A stretch of DNA of 22,196 nucleotides from Oscillospiraceae bacterium. Lineage in GTDB: Bacteria > Bacillota_A > Clostridia > Oscillospirales > Oscillospiraceae. The notes under the pieces were generated by a model. That model saw only the letters and a program-made list of their open reading frames with translations. It did no database searches and was not told the origin of the DNA. The position numbers were made by a program, and so were the translations under genes. This document shows, in pieces, positions 1 to 7,053 of the stretch (positions are counted from its first letter, which is position 1; each line of letters opens with the position of its first letter). Location: assembly GCA_017381835.1 (NCBI GenBank), contig JAFOBK010000042.1, positions 1-22,196 on the forward strand, given 5' to 3'.

Positions 1-611
1 TCTTCGATGACTTCGTCCTTGCCTTCGGGAACTTCGATTTCCACTCTCTTCAGGTTCTGCATCTCGTAAGCGCGCTTGTTAACCACGTCGATGATGCCGG
101 TAACCTTGTGAGCTGCGTCCCAAATGGGAACGACAACGGGAGCGATCTTATTGCCATACTTCTCGCGCAGTGCTTCGAAGGTAGCATTGTAGTCGGAGTT
201 ATCTTCGTCTACCTTGGAGATGTAGACAAAACGGGGCATATTGCGCTCTTCGCAGTACTTCCATGCCTTCTCAAAGCCGACAGTGATGCCGTCCTTAGCG
301 GAGCAGACCAGAATTGCTGCGTCAGCTGCGCGCAGAGCTTCGATGGCAGCGCCGGAGAAGTCGAAACCGCCGGGAGCATCCAGCAGGTTGATCTTAACAT
401 TCTTGTACTCCAGAGGTACCACAGAAGTGGAGATAGAAATATTTCTACGGATCTCTTCGGGATCGTAGTCACAAACGGTATTGCCATCAGCATTCTTGCC
501 CATACGGACGATGGCACCGGTCATGTAAAGTAAGCTCTCAGCCAGGGCAGACTTACCGCTGCCGCTGTGGCCCAGCAGAACGATATTACGAATAGAATTT
601 GCAGTATACAT
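1..611 (-). CDS. Elongation factor G-like translational GTPase, N-terminal part (3' end off window)
   Basis: Reading the minus strand from the ATG at 611 gives an open frame of 203 codons that runs off the window. It begins MYTANSIRNIVLLGHSGSGK, matching the EF-G/FusA GTPase domain. G1 is GHSGSGKS (residues 14-21), G3 is DAPGG (78-82) and G4 is SKVD (132-135). In true EF-G, G3 is DTPGH and G4 is NKMD, so the His that positions the hydrolytic water is replaced by Gly and the G4 Asn by Ser. The switch I text is also altered (RRNISI where EF-G has RGITI). This fits an EF-G paralogue (FusA2-like) rather than the housekeeping factor. The start is supported by AAAGGAG about 10 bases upstream and a consensus promoter. 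Family assignment is firm; the exact role is unknown. Confidence 0.85.
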   Translation of the reverse strand, partial: MYTANSIRNIVLLGHSGSGKSALAESLLYMTGAIVRMGKNADGNTVCDYDPEEIRRNISISTSVVPLEYKNVKINLLDAPGGFDFSGAAIEALRAADAAILVCSAKDGITVGFEKAWKYCEERNMPRFVYISKVDEDNSDYNATFEALREKYGNKIAPVVVPIWDAAHKVTGIIDVVNKRAYEMQNLKRVEIEVPEGKDEVIE

Positions 612-688
612 GGTTGTTTCATTCTCCTTTCGGGAAGGCCCCGCCTTCCAATACTGCGGCTTTGGGTTTTTGGCGCCGCAATAAAGAC

Positions 689-717
689 ATTATACACGAA
701 AGGTTTCAGGATTTCAA
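689..717 (-). promoter_or_regulatory. Promoter of the EF-G-like gene
   Basis: On the minus strand TTGAAA (712-717) and TATAAT (689-694) are separated by 17 bases, a near-consensus sigma-A promoter. It lies about 78 bases upstream of the ATG at 611. The predicted leader can form two small hairpins: a 6-bp stem between 655-660 and 675-680, and a 7-bp stem (633-639 with 643-649) just upstream of the ribosome binding site. Confidence 0.7.
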
Positions 718-870
718 TGCCTATTTTTGTCAATTTTACGAAACGTTCCGCATTTTACCAGTTTTTCGGCTTAATTATTTGATTTTTGTAGTTATTTCGA
801 ACAATTCCCCGTGTCTTTCGGTCAAAAACATTTGTTTTTGAGTCGGCAAATAATTCCATTTTTCGCAGAA
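718..870. other. AT-rich intergenic stretch without a gene
   Basis: This is part of the roughly 300-base gap between the EF-G-like gene and the downstream end of the next operon. I see no supported coding frame. The one structure is an 8-bp perfect inverted repeat, TCAAAAAC-ATTT-GTTTTTGA, at 822-841. It could be a second weak terminator behind the one at 871-904. Confidence 0.5.
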
Positions 871-904
871 AAAACCCTGCCGTTAGAACAATCGGCAGGG
901 TTTT
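871..904 (-). terminator. Rho-independent terminator of the rlmB operon
   Basis: AAAACCCTGCCG (871-882) pairs with CGGCAGGGTTTT (893-904) around a 10-base loop. Read on the minus strand it is followed by a T run, and it sits 15 bases past the stop of the membrane protein gene. The A/T flanks would let it work in both directions. Confidence 0.85.
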
Positions 905-918
905 TATATGTTTTCTTA

Positions 919-3006
919 TCAGACAGAGCGTGTCCACTCGGTGAGCAAAAAGCCGGGAATCATCCACACCAGCTGGTACAGGAACATATTGGCGGGGGAC
1001 AGCAGATGCATGGCACCCAGCAGCATCAGCACCAAAACAACAGCCATGCCCAGAATGCCACCGACCATATGCAGCACTGTGCCCAGGTTGCAGGACTGCT
1101 TCAGCGCACGGGCACCGGTCACGCAGTAAGCCATAGGTGCCAGACCCAGAGTGGTAGTCAGCAGCGCAGCTTCTGCGCCTTCCTCAGGCTGGATCATCCG
1201 CAATTCTCTGCGGGTCTGCTCATCCGGGAACAGCAGGCGCTTACTCTTAATGGAGAACTTTTTGCGGATAAACTCCTCGGACATCATGAATTCGCCGGCG
1301 ATCATCATGGGATTCAGCTTCCGGTAGCTGCTAAGGGTGGAAAGTCCTGCTGTCGCAGAACGGGTCTTCTCATAAGAAATGGCAAAAACGCCGCACAGCT
1401 CGCCATCGATGGCAACGCATACTGCCTGGCTTACCTGAATACCTTCAGGCACTTCTACGCCCATTTCCTCCAGGAAGGACAAGGGGCCGACCAGCACCGG
1501 TTCATCCAGCACATTGCCGCCAATGCCGCCGTTTTCATAATGGCGCAGGTTTTCTGCATCGTAATAGCGGCCGTTCCGGCTGTCCAGCACCTGCTTGAAC
1601 AGAGGTGCCAGGCCGCTGCCTTCCGCCATTACCACAGCAGCAGCATAGGCAAGTACCATGTCCGTAGGCCGACTGCCAAAGAATTTAACACCGTTCATAC
1701 GGGTCGTACCCACGGGGAAGATATCTTCATTATAAAGAGGAAATACCGCATCGCCGCAAAGCTGCTTTACACCCTGCCAGCCGCACAACACCGCACCCAG
1801 GCGGTGGAGTCTGCGCTGCAGGATCGCAAAGGGACGGCTTGTTGCAATGAAGGAAGTTGCAGGCATTGCTGCCAGCAGGCTGATTGCCAGTATCTGAATG
1901 CCGGTATACAGATCCTTGGCCACAGCGGCAAATACACCGATGGCCAGGCACATACACATGGCAATCAGCGCATATCTGCCCTGACGCATTTCAGGCTCGC
2001 TGACCTGATCATAGTTGGTCATAAAATCGTCCACCTGACCGGGGATCCGCTGCAGTACCTTCTTGCCTTCCCAGGCATTCTCCTTGGCATAGACACCGCA
2101 GAGCTTACCGGCCTTACGCAGTACATCCATCTGGCCCAGTTCCGCATGGCGGCGGTTGTAGCTACTCCAAAGAGACATCAGCACTTCCAAAGAGAAGGCC
2201 GCGCAGCAGGGAATTCGCTCCTGCAGCAGGCAGAACACACCGTCCACACAGCAGACAAGGAATGTCACCACAAGAAACGTATTTAAGGTAAAGCGGCCCT
2301 TCAGCAGATCTGCAACACCCTGGATCAGCTGGAAGCTGCCAAGGAGCGCCGATACCAGCACAGCCAGGAACTGGCTGAAAATCATCAGGCGGATCCGGTT
2401 ATCAGGAATCATTCCCTGGGCATATGCCACGGTAGACACTGCGCTGAGGATCACTACCAGTAGGCAGAAGAACATGCCAAGCTGCAGTTTACCCAAGCCT
2501 CTTTCCGTCAGCTCATAGTACTTTTTCTCAGGTCCGATGACCAGCTTGCGCTTCATCTCCCGGCTTTCGGCGCGGGTGGGGAAGGCAATTGGCTGGGGCG
2601 GTACGTACTCGCCCATGGGCTGCTCATATTCAGGTTCCCAGCCTTCTGTGAAAGCAGGGGTTTCCTCCTGGACAGGAACAACCGCTTCCTGCTCGTCCTC
2701 ATCATCAATGGGCTTAGCATCGTGAACAATGCCCTTCAGCAGTTCCGGAGAATCCAGGCGAACCGTATCACCGGAAAGAGCAGCTTCCATATCCGGCTCC
2801 AATGCAGGCTCTTCTTCGGACAGTTCTTCGGAAAACTCCATTTCCGGAATCTCTTCCTCAGCAGTTTCCTCAGACAGTTCCTCTTGCAGACTCTCAGACA
2901 ATAGTTCAGTGACCTCTTCCTCATCGGGGTCACGGGGTTTGCCGAATTCCTTTAAAATATCATCCAGGGAGAAGTCTTCCTCTTCCCGGCGTTCTTTATC
3001 TTCCAT
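919..3006 (-). CDS. Membrane protein resembling a degenerate P-type ATPase (no phosphorylation Asp)
   Basis: 695 residues. Residues 1-150 are very acidic, low-complexity and probably disordered and cytoplasmic. Hydrophobic segments follow at about 176-197, 207-229, 241-261, 345-363, 370-388 and, near the C-terminus, 645-667 and 672-690. I do not recognise a named family. The order of features matches P1B-type ATPases: a helix pair, then RLHRLGAVLCG (399-409) where those have AASRHGVLVKGG, then GDAVFPLYNEDIF (418-430) where they have DTVVFDKTGTLT, then an N-domain-like stretch (452-545, ending VLVGPLSFLEEMGV and VAIDGELCGVFAI), then LNPMMIAGE (564-572) where they have the TGD loop. The catalytic Asp, TGES and GDGxND motifs are absent. 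It is probably a non-catalytic relative, which is inference. AGGAGG precedes the ATG, and the gene begins 14 bases after rlmB, so the two are co-transcribed. Confidence 0.6.
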   Translation of the reverse strand: MEDKERREEEDFSLDDILKEFGKPRDPDEEEVTELLSESLQEELSEETAEEEIPEMEFSEELSEEEPALEPDMEAALSGDTVRLDSPELLKGIVHDAKPIDDEDEQEAVVPVQEETPAFTEGWEPEYEQPMGEYVPPQPIAFPTRAESREMKRKLVIGPEKKYYELTERGLGKLQLGMFFCLLVVILSAVSTVAYAQGMIPDNRIRLMIFSQFLAVLVSALLGSFQLIQGVADLLKGRFTLNTFLVVTFLVCCVDGVFCLLQERIPCCAAFSLEVLMSLWSSYNRRHAELGQMDVLRKAGKLCGVYAKENAWEGKKVLQRIPGQVDDFMTNYDQVSEPEMRQGRYALIAMCMCLAIGVFAAVAKDLYTGIQILAISLLAAMPATSFIATSRPFAILQRRLHRLGAVLCGWQGVKQLCGDAVFPLYNEDIFPVGTTRMNGVKFFGSRPTDMVLAYAAAVVMAEGSGLAPLFKQVLDSRNGRYYDAENLRHYENGGIGGNVLDEPVLVGPLSFLEEMGVEVPEGIQVSQAVCVAIDGELCGVFAISYEKTRSATAGLSTLSSYRKLNPMMIAGEFMMSEEFIRKKFSIKSKRLLFPDEQTRRELRMIQPEEGAEAALLTTTLGLAPMAYCVTGARALKQSCNLGTVLHMVGGILGMAVVLVLMLLGAMHLLSPANMFLYQLVWMIPGFLLTEWTRSV

Positions 3007-3020
3007 ATATAACCTCCTGA

Positions 3021-3875
3021 TCAGCCGATACGCTGGCGGACAGCCTCATAGAGCAGAATAGATGCAGCCACAGAGGCATTGAGAGAAGAGATCTGTCCCT
3101 TCATAGGGATATGCACCAGCATATCGCAGTTTTTCCGCACCAGCTGGCTCATGCCGTCACCTTCGTTGCCAACCACGATTGCCGCGGGGCCGGTCAAGTC
3201 TGCCTTATACATAGGTACAGAGCCTTCCGCCGCGGTACCGAATACCCACACGCCCTTTTCCTTCAGTTCGGCAATGGCATTGTTGATATTGCTGACCTTA
3301 GCAACCTTCATATACTCCACCGCACCGGCAGCAGCCTTGGCAACGGTAGCTGTCAGACCTACGCTGCGGCGCTTGGGAATGATCACACCGTGGGCACCGG
3401 CGCACTCGGCAGTTCGCAGGATCGCACCCAGATTGTGGGGATCGGACAGCTCATCGCAGATCACAATGAGAGGTGCCTCACCTCTGTCCGCAGCTTCCTG
3501 CAGAATATCATCGATGGAAAAATACGCTCTTGCGGCCGCCAAGGCAATGATACCCTGATGGGAGCGGGTGGTGGACATGGCATCCAGCTTTCTTCTGTCC
3601 ACAGGTACCACCACGGCGCCGGCCTTCTTGGCCTCCGCTGCCAGATGCTGCAGCGCACGGTCCGTATCGCCGTCAGCCACAAACACCTTATCGATGGTGC
3701 GGCCGCTGCGAAGAGCTTCTGTCAGGGCATTGCGGCCCTCCAGCTGATTTTCATTTTCTTCCACCTCTTCCCGGGGTTCGGGACGGCGGTAGCCATCTCT
3801 GCCGTTGCGGCGGAAATGATCCTTGTTATTTCTTTCCGGTTTCAAAACATTCATCCTTTCTTTAGAAAAGGTCAT
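3021..3875 (-). CDS. rlmB: 23S rRNA (guanosine-2'-O-)-methyltransferase RlmB, TrmH/SpoU family
   Basis: This SPOUT-class enzyme transfers methyl from S-adenosylmethionine to a ribose 2'-O in 23S rRNA. From the chosen start it has 284 residues. A charged N-terminal tail (1-43) precedes the SpoU substrate-binding domain, which opens with QLEGRNALTEALRSG (44-58). The SPOUT knot carries motif 1 (DPHNLGAILRTAE, 145-157), motif 2 (IVVGNEGDG, 233-241) and motif 3 (SSLNASVAASILLYEA, 263-278). An in-frame ATG lies three codons upstream at 3884, but the promoter -10 (3897-3902) would put transcription only about 6 bases before it. The ATG at 3875 has GGAG three bases upstream, and a third ATG at 3854 abuts its purine tract. 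I prefer 3875 with modest certainty. The gene heads a two-gene operon with the P-type ATPase-like protein. Confidence 0.92.
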   Translation of the reverse strand: MTFSKERMNVLKPERNNKDHFRRNGRDGYRRPEPREEVEENENQLEGRNALTEALRSGRTIDKVFVADGDTDRALQHLAAEAKKAGAVVVPVDRRKLDAMSTTRSHQGIIALAAARAYFSIDDILQEAADRGEAPLIVICDELSDPHNLGAILRTAECAGAHGVIIPKRRSVGLTATVAKAAAGAVEYMKVAKVSNINNAIAELKEKGVWVFGTAAEGSVPMYKADLTGPAAIVVGNEGDGMSQLVRKNCDMLVHIPMKGQISSLNASVAASILLYEAVRQRIG

Positions 3876-3896
3876 ACTCTCCATAATATTTTACTT

Positions 3897-3925
3897 ATTG
3901 TAACAGATTTTCGGTTTCTTCTCAA
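3897..3925 (-). promoter_or_regulatory. Promoter of the rlmB operon
   Basis: Minus-strand TTGAGA (3920-3925) and TACAAT (3897-3902) with a 17-base spacer. Transcription would start near 3890, giving a very short leader. Confidence 0.55.
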
Positions 3926-4009
3926 CTGCTATTTTTTGGAAGGTACGGAAAAAGTGGCCTTTTTGGCGGATATTTACAGAAAATTCATAGGAAAGCCCCG
4001 TATCATTCA

Positions 4010-4038
4010 TTGCTAGCGGAAGAAAAATGTGATATGAT
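4010..4038 (+). promoter_or_regulatory. Promoter of ftsH
   Basis: TTGCTA (4010-4015) and TATGAT (4033-4038) with a 17-base spacer, about 32 bases upstream of the ftsH ATG. The -10 box is good and the -35 box weak. Confidence 0.5.
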
Positions 4039-4069
4039 GTGCACAATGAACACCTCAAGGAGGAAAAAT

Positions 4070-5971
4070 ATGGATCCCAATCGCAACGAGCCCCCCAAGA
4101 AGCCTGACGGGGACGACAAGAAGCCAAAGAGTCTACTGACCACATTCTTGATCAGTATCGCCATTTTGCTGGCCGTGGTCGCCATCTACAATTTTATCAG
4201 CGACAACCAATACACCAAAACCACTTACTCTGATTTTATTTCCACCATGGAGGCCAACAATCTGAGCGAAGTGGAAATTCACTATGACCGGATCATTTAT
4301 ATGACCAAGGAAGATGCCGCAAAGCCTGCCGAAGACCAAAAAGCATGCTTCACCGGCATCCCCACCGGCAGTGATACCATGGCCCTGGCCAATGCTTTGG
4401 TTGCCATGGGTGTAAAGGTAAATGCGCCCATCGTAGAGGATAACACCTTCATCTTTACCATCGGCTATTATCTTCTGATGTTCGGCGGTATTTTCCTCTT
4501 CACCCGGATGCTCAGCAAGCGTATGGGCGGCGAAGGCATGATGGGTAACTTCGGCAAGTCCAAGGCCAAGGTCTATATGGAAAAGCAGACCGGCGTTACC
4601 TTCAAGGATGTGGCCGGTCAGGATGAAGCCAAGGAGTCTCTGCAGGAGATTATCGACTTTCTGCACAATCCCCAAAAATACACCGAGATCGGTGCCAAGC
4701 TCCCCAAGGGTGCGCTGCTGGTAGGTTCTCCCGGTACCGGTAAGACACTGCTTGCCAAAGCAGTTGCCGGTGAAGCCGATGTGCCCTTCTTCTCCATCTC
4801 CGGTTCTGACTTTGTGGAGATGTTTGTGGGCATGGGTGCCAGCCGTGTCAGAGACCTTTTCAAGGAAGCTGCCAAAGTGGCTCCCTGTATCATCTTCATT
4901 GACGAAATCGACGCAGTTGGCCGTTCCCGCGACAGCCGCTACGGCAGCAACACCGAGCAGGAGCAGACCCTGAACCAGCTGCTGGCGGAAATTGACGGTT
5001 TTGACTCCACCAAGGGTATCGTCTGCCTGGCTGCTACCAACCGTCCCGAAATTCTGGACAAGGCGCTGCTGCGCCCCGGCCGTTTTGACCGCCGGATCGT
5101 GGTGGACAACCCCAACTTCCAGGGGCGACTGGACACTCTGAAGGTTCACACCCGGAAGATCAAGCTGGCAGAGGATGTGGATCTGAAGAAGGTGGCCCAT
5201 GCCACCGCCGGTTGTGTAGGCGCAGACCTCGCCAACCTGGTGAACGAAGCCGCGCTGCGGGCTGTCCGCATGGGTCGCAAGCTGGTAAACCAGGACGATC
5301 TGATGTCCTCTATCGACACCGTCATTGCCGGTGCCGAAAAGAAAAACGCAGTGCTGACCGAAACCGAAAAGCGGCTGGTAGCTTACCACGAGGTGGGTCA
5401 TGCCCTGGTCTCCACTTTGGAAAAGCGCTCCATGCCCGTTTCCAAGATCACCATCGTACCCCACACCGAAGGTGCGCTGGGCTACACCATGTACCTGCCT
5501 GACGAAGAGAAGTATCTGTCCACCAAGGACGAGCTGCTGGCTCAGCTGCGGGGCATCCTGGGCGGCCGTGCTGCCGAGCAGGTGGTATTCGGTGTGCAGA
5601 CCAACGGCGCATCCAACGATATCCAGCAGGCCACTTCCCTGGCCCGCCATATGGTTTCTCTGTATGGTATGAGCGATGAACTGGGTCTTATGGCCACCGC
5701 TTCCGTTCAGAGCCAGTACCTGAGCGGTCAGGCCCATATGGATTGTTCTCAGGAAACTGCCCATCAGGTGGATATGGCTGTGCAGAAGCTGCTGAATCAG
5801 TGCTACGAGGATGCCAAGCGGGTGCTGGTTGAAAACCGGAATCTGCTGAACGAAATCTCCGAATATCTGCTGGCTAAGGAGACCATTACCGGCGACGAGC
5901 TGATGGCCTATGTGAATGCCGCAAAGGCAGAGGTAAAGGAAGAACCTGCCGCTGAAACCGACGCAGAATAA
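4070..5971 (+). CDS. ftsH: ATP-dependent zinc metalloprotease FtsH
   Basis: Membrane-bound AAA+ protease that degrades misfolded membrane proteins and short-lived regulators; it works as a hexamer with its active domains in the cytoplasm. 633 residues, normal length. TM1 spans about 21-43 and TM2 about 126-147, with a short outside domain between them. The AAA domain has Walker A GSPGTGKT (219-226), Walker B IIFIDE (274-279) and the second region of homology [20 protein letters not shown] (322-341). The protease domain has the zinc motif HEVGH (440-444) and the third ligand candidate Asp517 in [10 protein letters not shown]. The start at 4070 follows AAGGAGGAAAAAT; the in-frame ATG 60 bases upstream lacks a ribosome site and precedes the promoter. 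Walker A starts with Ser where most FtsH have Pro. The C-terminal tail is acidic. Confidence 0.97.
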   Translation: MDPNRNEPPKKPDGDDKKPKSLLTTFLISIAILLAVVAIYNFISDNQYTKTTYSDFISTMEANNLSEVEIHYDRIIYMTKEDAAKPAEDQKACFTGIPTGSDTMALANALVAMGVKVNAPIVEDNTFIFTIGYYLLMFGGIFLFTRMLSKRMGGEGMMGNFGKSKAKVYMEKQTGVTFKDVAGQDEAKESLQEIIDFLHNPQKYTEIGAKLPKGALLVGSPGTGKTLLAKAVAGEADVPFFSISGSDFVEMFVGMGASRVRDLFKEAAKVAPCIIFIDEIDAVGRSRDSRYGSNTEQEQTLNQLLAEIDGFDSTKGIVCLAATNRPEILDKALLRPGRFDRRIVVDNPNFQGRLDTLKVHTRKIKLAEDVDLKKVAHATAGCVGADLANLVNEAALRAVRMGRKLVNQDDLMSSIDTVIAGAEKKNAVLTETEKRLVAYHEVGHALVSTLEKRSMPVSKITIVPHTEGALGYTMYLPDEEKYLSTKDELLAQLRGILGGRAAEQVVFGVQTNGASNDIQQATSLARHMVSLYGMSDELGLMATASVQSQYLSGQAHMDCSQETAHQVDMAVQKLLNQCYEDAKRVLVENRNLLNEISEYLLAKETITGDELMAYVNAAKAEVKEEPAAETDAE

Positions 5972-5976
5972 ACATA

Positions 5977-6009
5977 ACAGCGCACCCAAACAGGTGCGCT
6001 GTTTGTTTT
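5977..6009 (+). terminator. Terminator of ftsH
   Basis: ACAGCGCACC (5977-5986) pairs perfectly with GGTGCGCTGT (5993-6002) and is followed by TTGTTTT, six bases after the ftsH stop. Confidence 0.88.
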
Positions 6010-6056
6010 GCGGTGGAGCCGCCTTCCCTTTCCGGCGGTACATTGTCCGTTTTTTA

Positions 6057-6150
6057 TGTCATTCTGAGCGAGGCTATACCGAGTCGAAGAATCTTCGCAC
6101 TGTCGATACTGCCAAGATCCTTCGATTCGCTTTGCTCACTCAGGATGACA
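6057..6150. repeat. MITE-like imperfect inverted repeat, type 1
   Basis: A 94-base element whose ends TGTCATTCTGAGCGA and TCACTCAGGATGACA are imperfect inverted repeats (13 of 15 match). The inner arms TCGAAGAATCTT and AAGATCCTTCGA also pair with one mismatch. It sits in the convergent gap between the ftsH terminator and the CHAP-like gene terminator. The style matches short non-coding hairpin repeats scattered through clostridial genomes (from memory, not searched). No coding frame. Confidence 0.7.
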
Positions 6151-6167
6151 GCATCCTGCAAGTATAT

Positions 6168-6200
6168 AAAAAGAGCGTGCCACAGATTTGTGACACGCTC
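6168..6200 (-). terminator. Terminator of the CHAP-like gene
   Basis: On the minus strand GAGCGTGTCACA pairs with TGTGGCACGCTC (one G-U pair) around a 4-base loop and runs into TTTTT. It lies just past the stop at 6207. Confidence 0.85.
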
Positions 6201-6206
6201 AAAATT

Positions 6207-6986
6207 TTAAGAATACTTGGGCAGGCCGTAGCCGCGGACCTCCTGATGATCCACCCAAATGGTATGGTAGCCAACTGCATCGCCGTAGTTACCTTCGATG
6301 ACTTTGATAAAATCACCGGCAGTACCTACCACAATGCCCACATGGTCAGACCAGGCCACGCAATCGCCTTCGTCCTGGCATTCCCAATGATAGAAGATCA
6401 GGTCGCCGGGCAGAGGCACATAAGTATCGGATTCTTCCCAGCAGCCCATTTCCTTGAACAGTTCAATATGAGGCTCGCAGCCGCATTCGGTTGGGATAAT
6501 ATCCGTCAGACCGCACTGAATGGAGACCACGCTGGCAAAGATAGAGCACCAGGAGTCCTCATAGGTAGCCGGATAATCTCTGGGCAAGGTAGGCTGGCTG
6601 TTATACACATCCACAATGGCCTGGTGGCTGCCGTCCGCTTCCTTGACACCCAGCCATTTTTTCGCTTTCTCCACCACCTGCAGCCGGACTTCCTTCTCTT
6701 CCTCGCTGACCTCCCGGGCAAAGCCCCAGGTCATGGGGTAGGCTTCCAGTTTTTCAGGATGATCCTCTCCGTAGAGTTCAAACAGCTTGGTAAACACCGC
6801 AAGCTGGGCTTCCGGATCCTGGGGCAGGAAATAGTCACCGGCGCCGCCTTCCGCGGACACATTCACGGATTTACCTGCCGGTACCAGGGAGGGCTTTTCC
6901 ACCATTAGAATAATGGCAAACAAGGCAACTGCCAAAATGATCAGCACGGGTACGGCTGTCAGTTTTTTTCTCTTTACTCGTATCAT
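6207..6986 (-). CDS. Membrane-anchored or secreted CHAP-domain-like protein
   Basis: 259 residues from the ATG at 6986, chosen because GGGAGG lies 9 bases upstream; the longer frame to 7064 has no such site. A basic N-terminus and one hydrophobic segment (about 9-29) suggest an uncleaved anchor or signal peptide. The C-terminal half resembles CHAP/NlpC-P60 papain-like amidases: Cys147 in EDSWCSIFAS, His215 in WSDHVGIVVG and Glu231/Asn233 in VIEGNYGDAVGY, in the usual Cys-His-polar order. LPGDLIFYHW (192-201) is also typical. Such enzymes usually cut peptidoglycan peptides, so a cell-wall hydrolase role is likely. No wall-binding repeats are present, and the middle (50-110) is unassigned. It is probably transcribed alone from its own promoter. 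Confidence 0.75.
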   Translation of the reverse strand: MIRVKRKKLTAVPVLIILAVALFAIILMVEKPSLVPAGKSVNVSAEGGAGDYFLPQDPEAQLAVFTKLFELYGEDHPEKLEAYPMTWGFAREVSEEEKEVRLQVVEKAKKWLGVKEADGSHQAIVDVYNSQPTLPRDYPATYEDSWCSIFASVVSIQCGLTDIIPTECGCEPHIELFKEMGCWEESDTYVPLPGDLIFYHWECQDEGDCVAWSDHVGIVVGTAGDFIKVIEGNYGDAVGYHTIWVDHQEVRGYGLPKYS

Positions 6987-7013
6987 ACAATGGGGCCTCC
7001 CTTCGATTGCCTC

Positions 7014-7022
7014 ATTATACCA
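7014..7022 (-). promoter_or_regulatory. Extended -10 promoter of the CHAP-like gene
   Basis: Minus-strand TGGTATAAT (TATAAT at 7014-7019) is a strong extended -10. No good -35 is visible 17 bases further upstream. It lies within the gap after the ABC permease gene. Confidence 0.5.
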
Positions 7023-7053
7023 TACAAAATAGTATTTGTGTTCTAATATTTTT

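Noticed and set aside
811..2286. Plus-strand frame of 491 codons
   Set aside because: Antisense to the P-type-ATPase-like gene, rich in His and Gln as expected of such shadows, and it starts across the terminator.
3111..4016. Plus-strand frame of 301 codons
   Set aside because: Antisense to rlmB and runs across its promoter.
4133..6043. Long open frame of 636 codons on the minus strand
   Set aside because: It is fully antisense to ftsH, its sequence is low in recognisable motifs, and it has no ribosome site. It arises from third-position bias of the real gene.
5994..6908. Plus-strand frame of 304 codons
   Set aside because: Crosses the ftsH terminator, the type 1 repeat and the CHAP-like terminator, then lies antisense to the CHAP-like gene.
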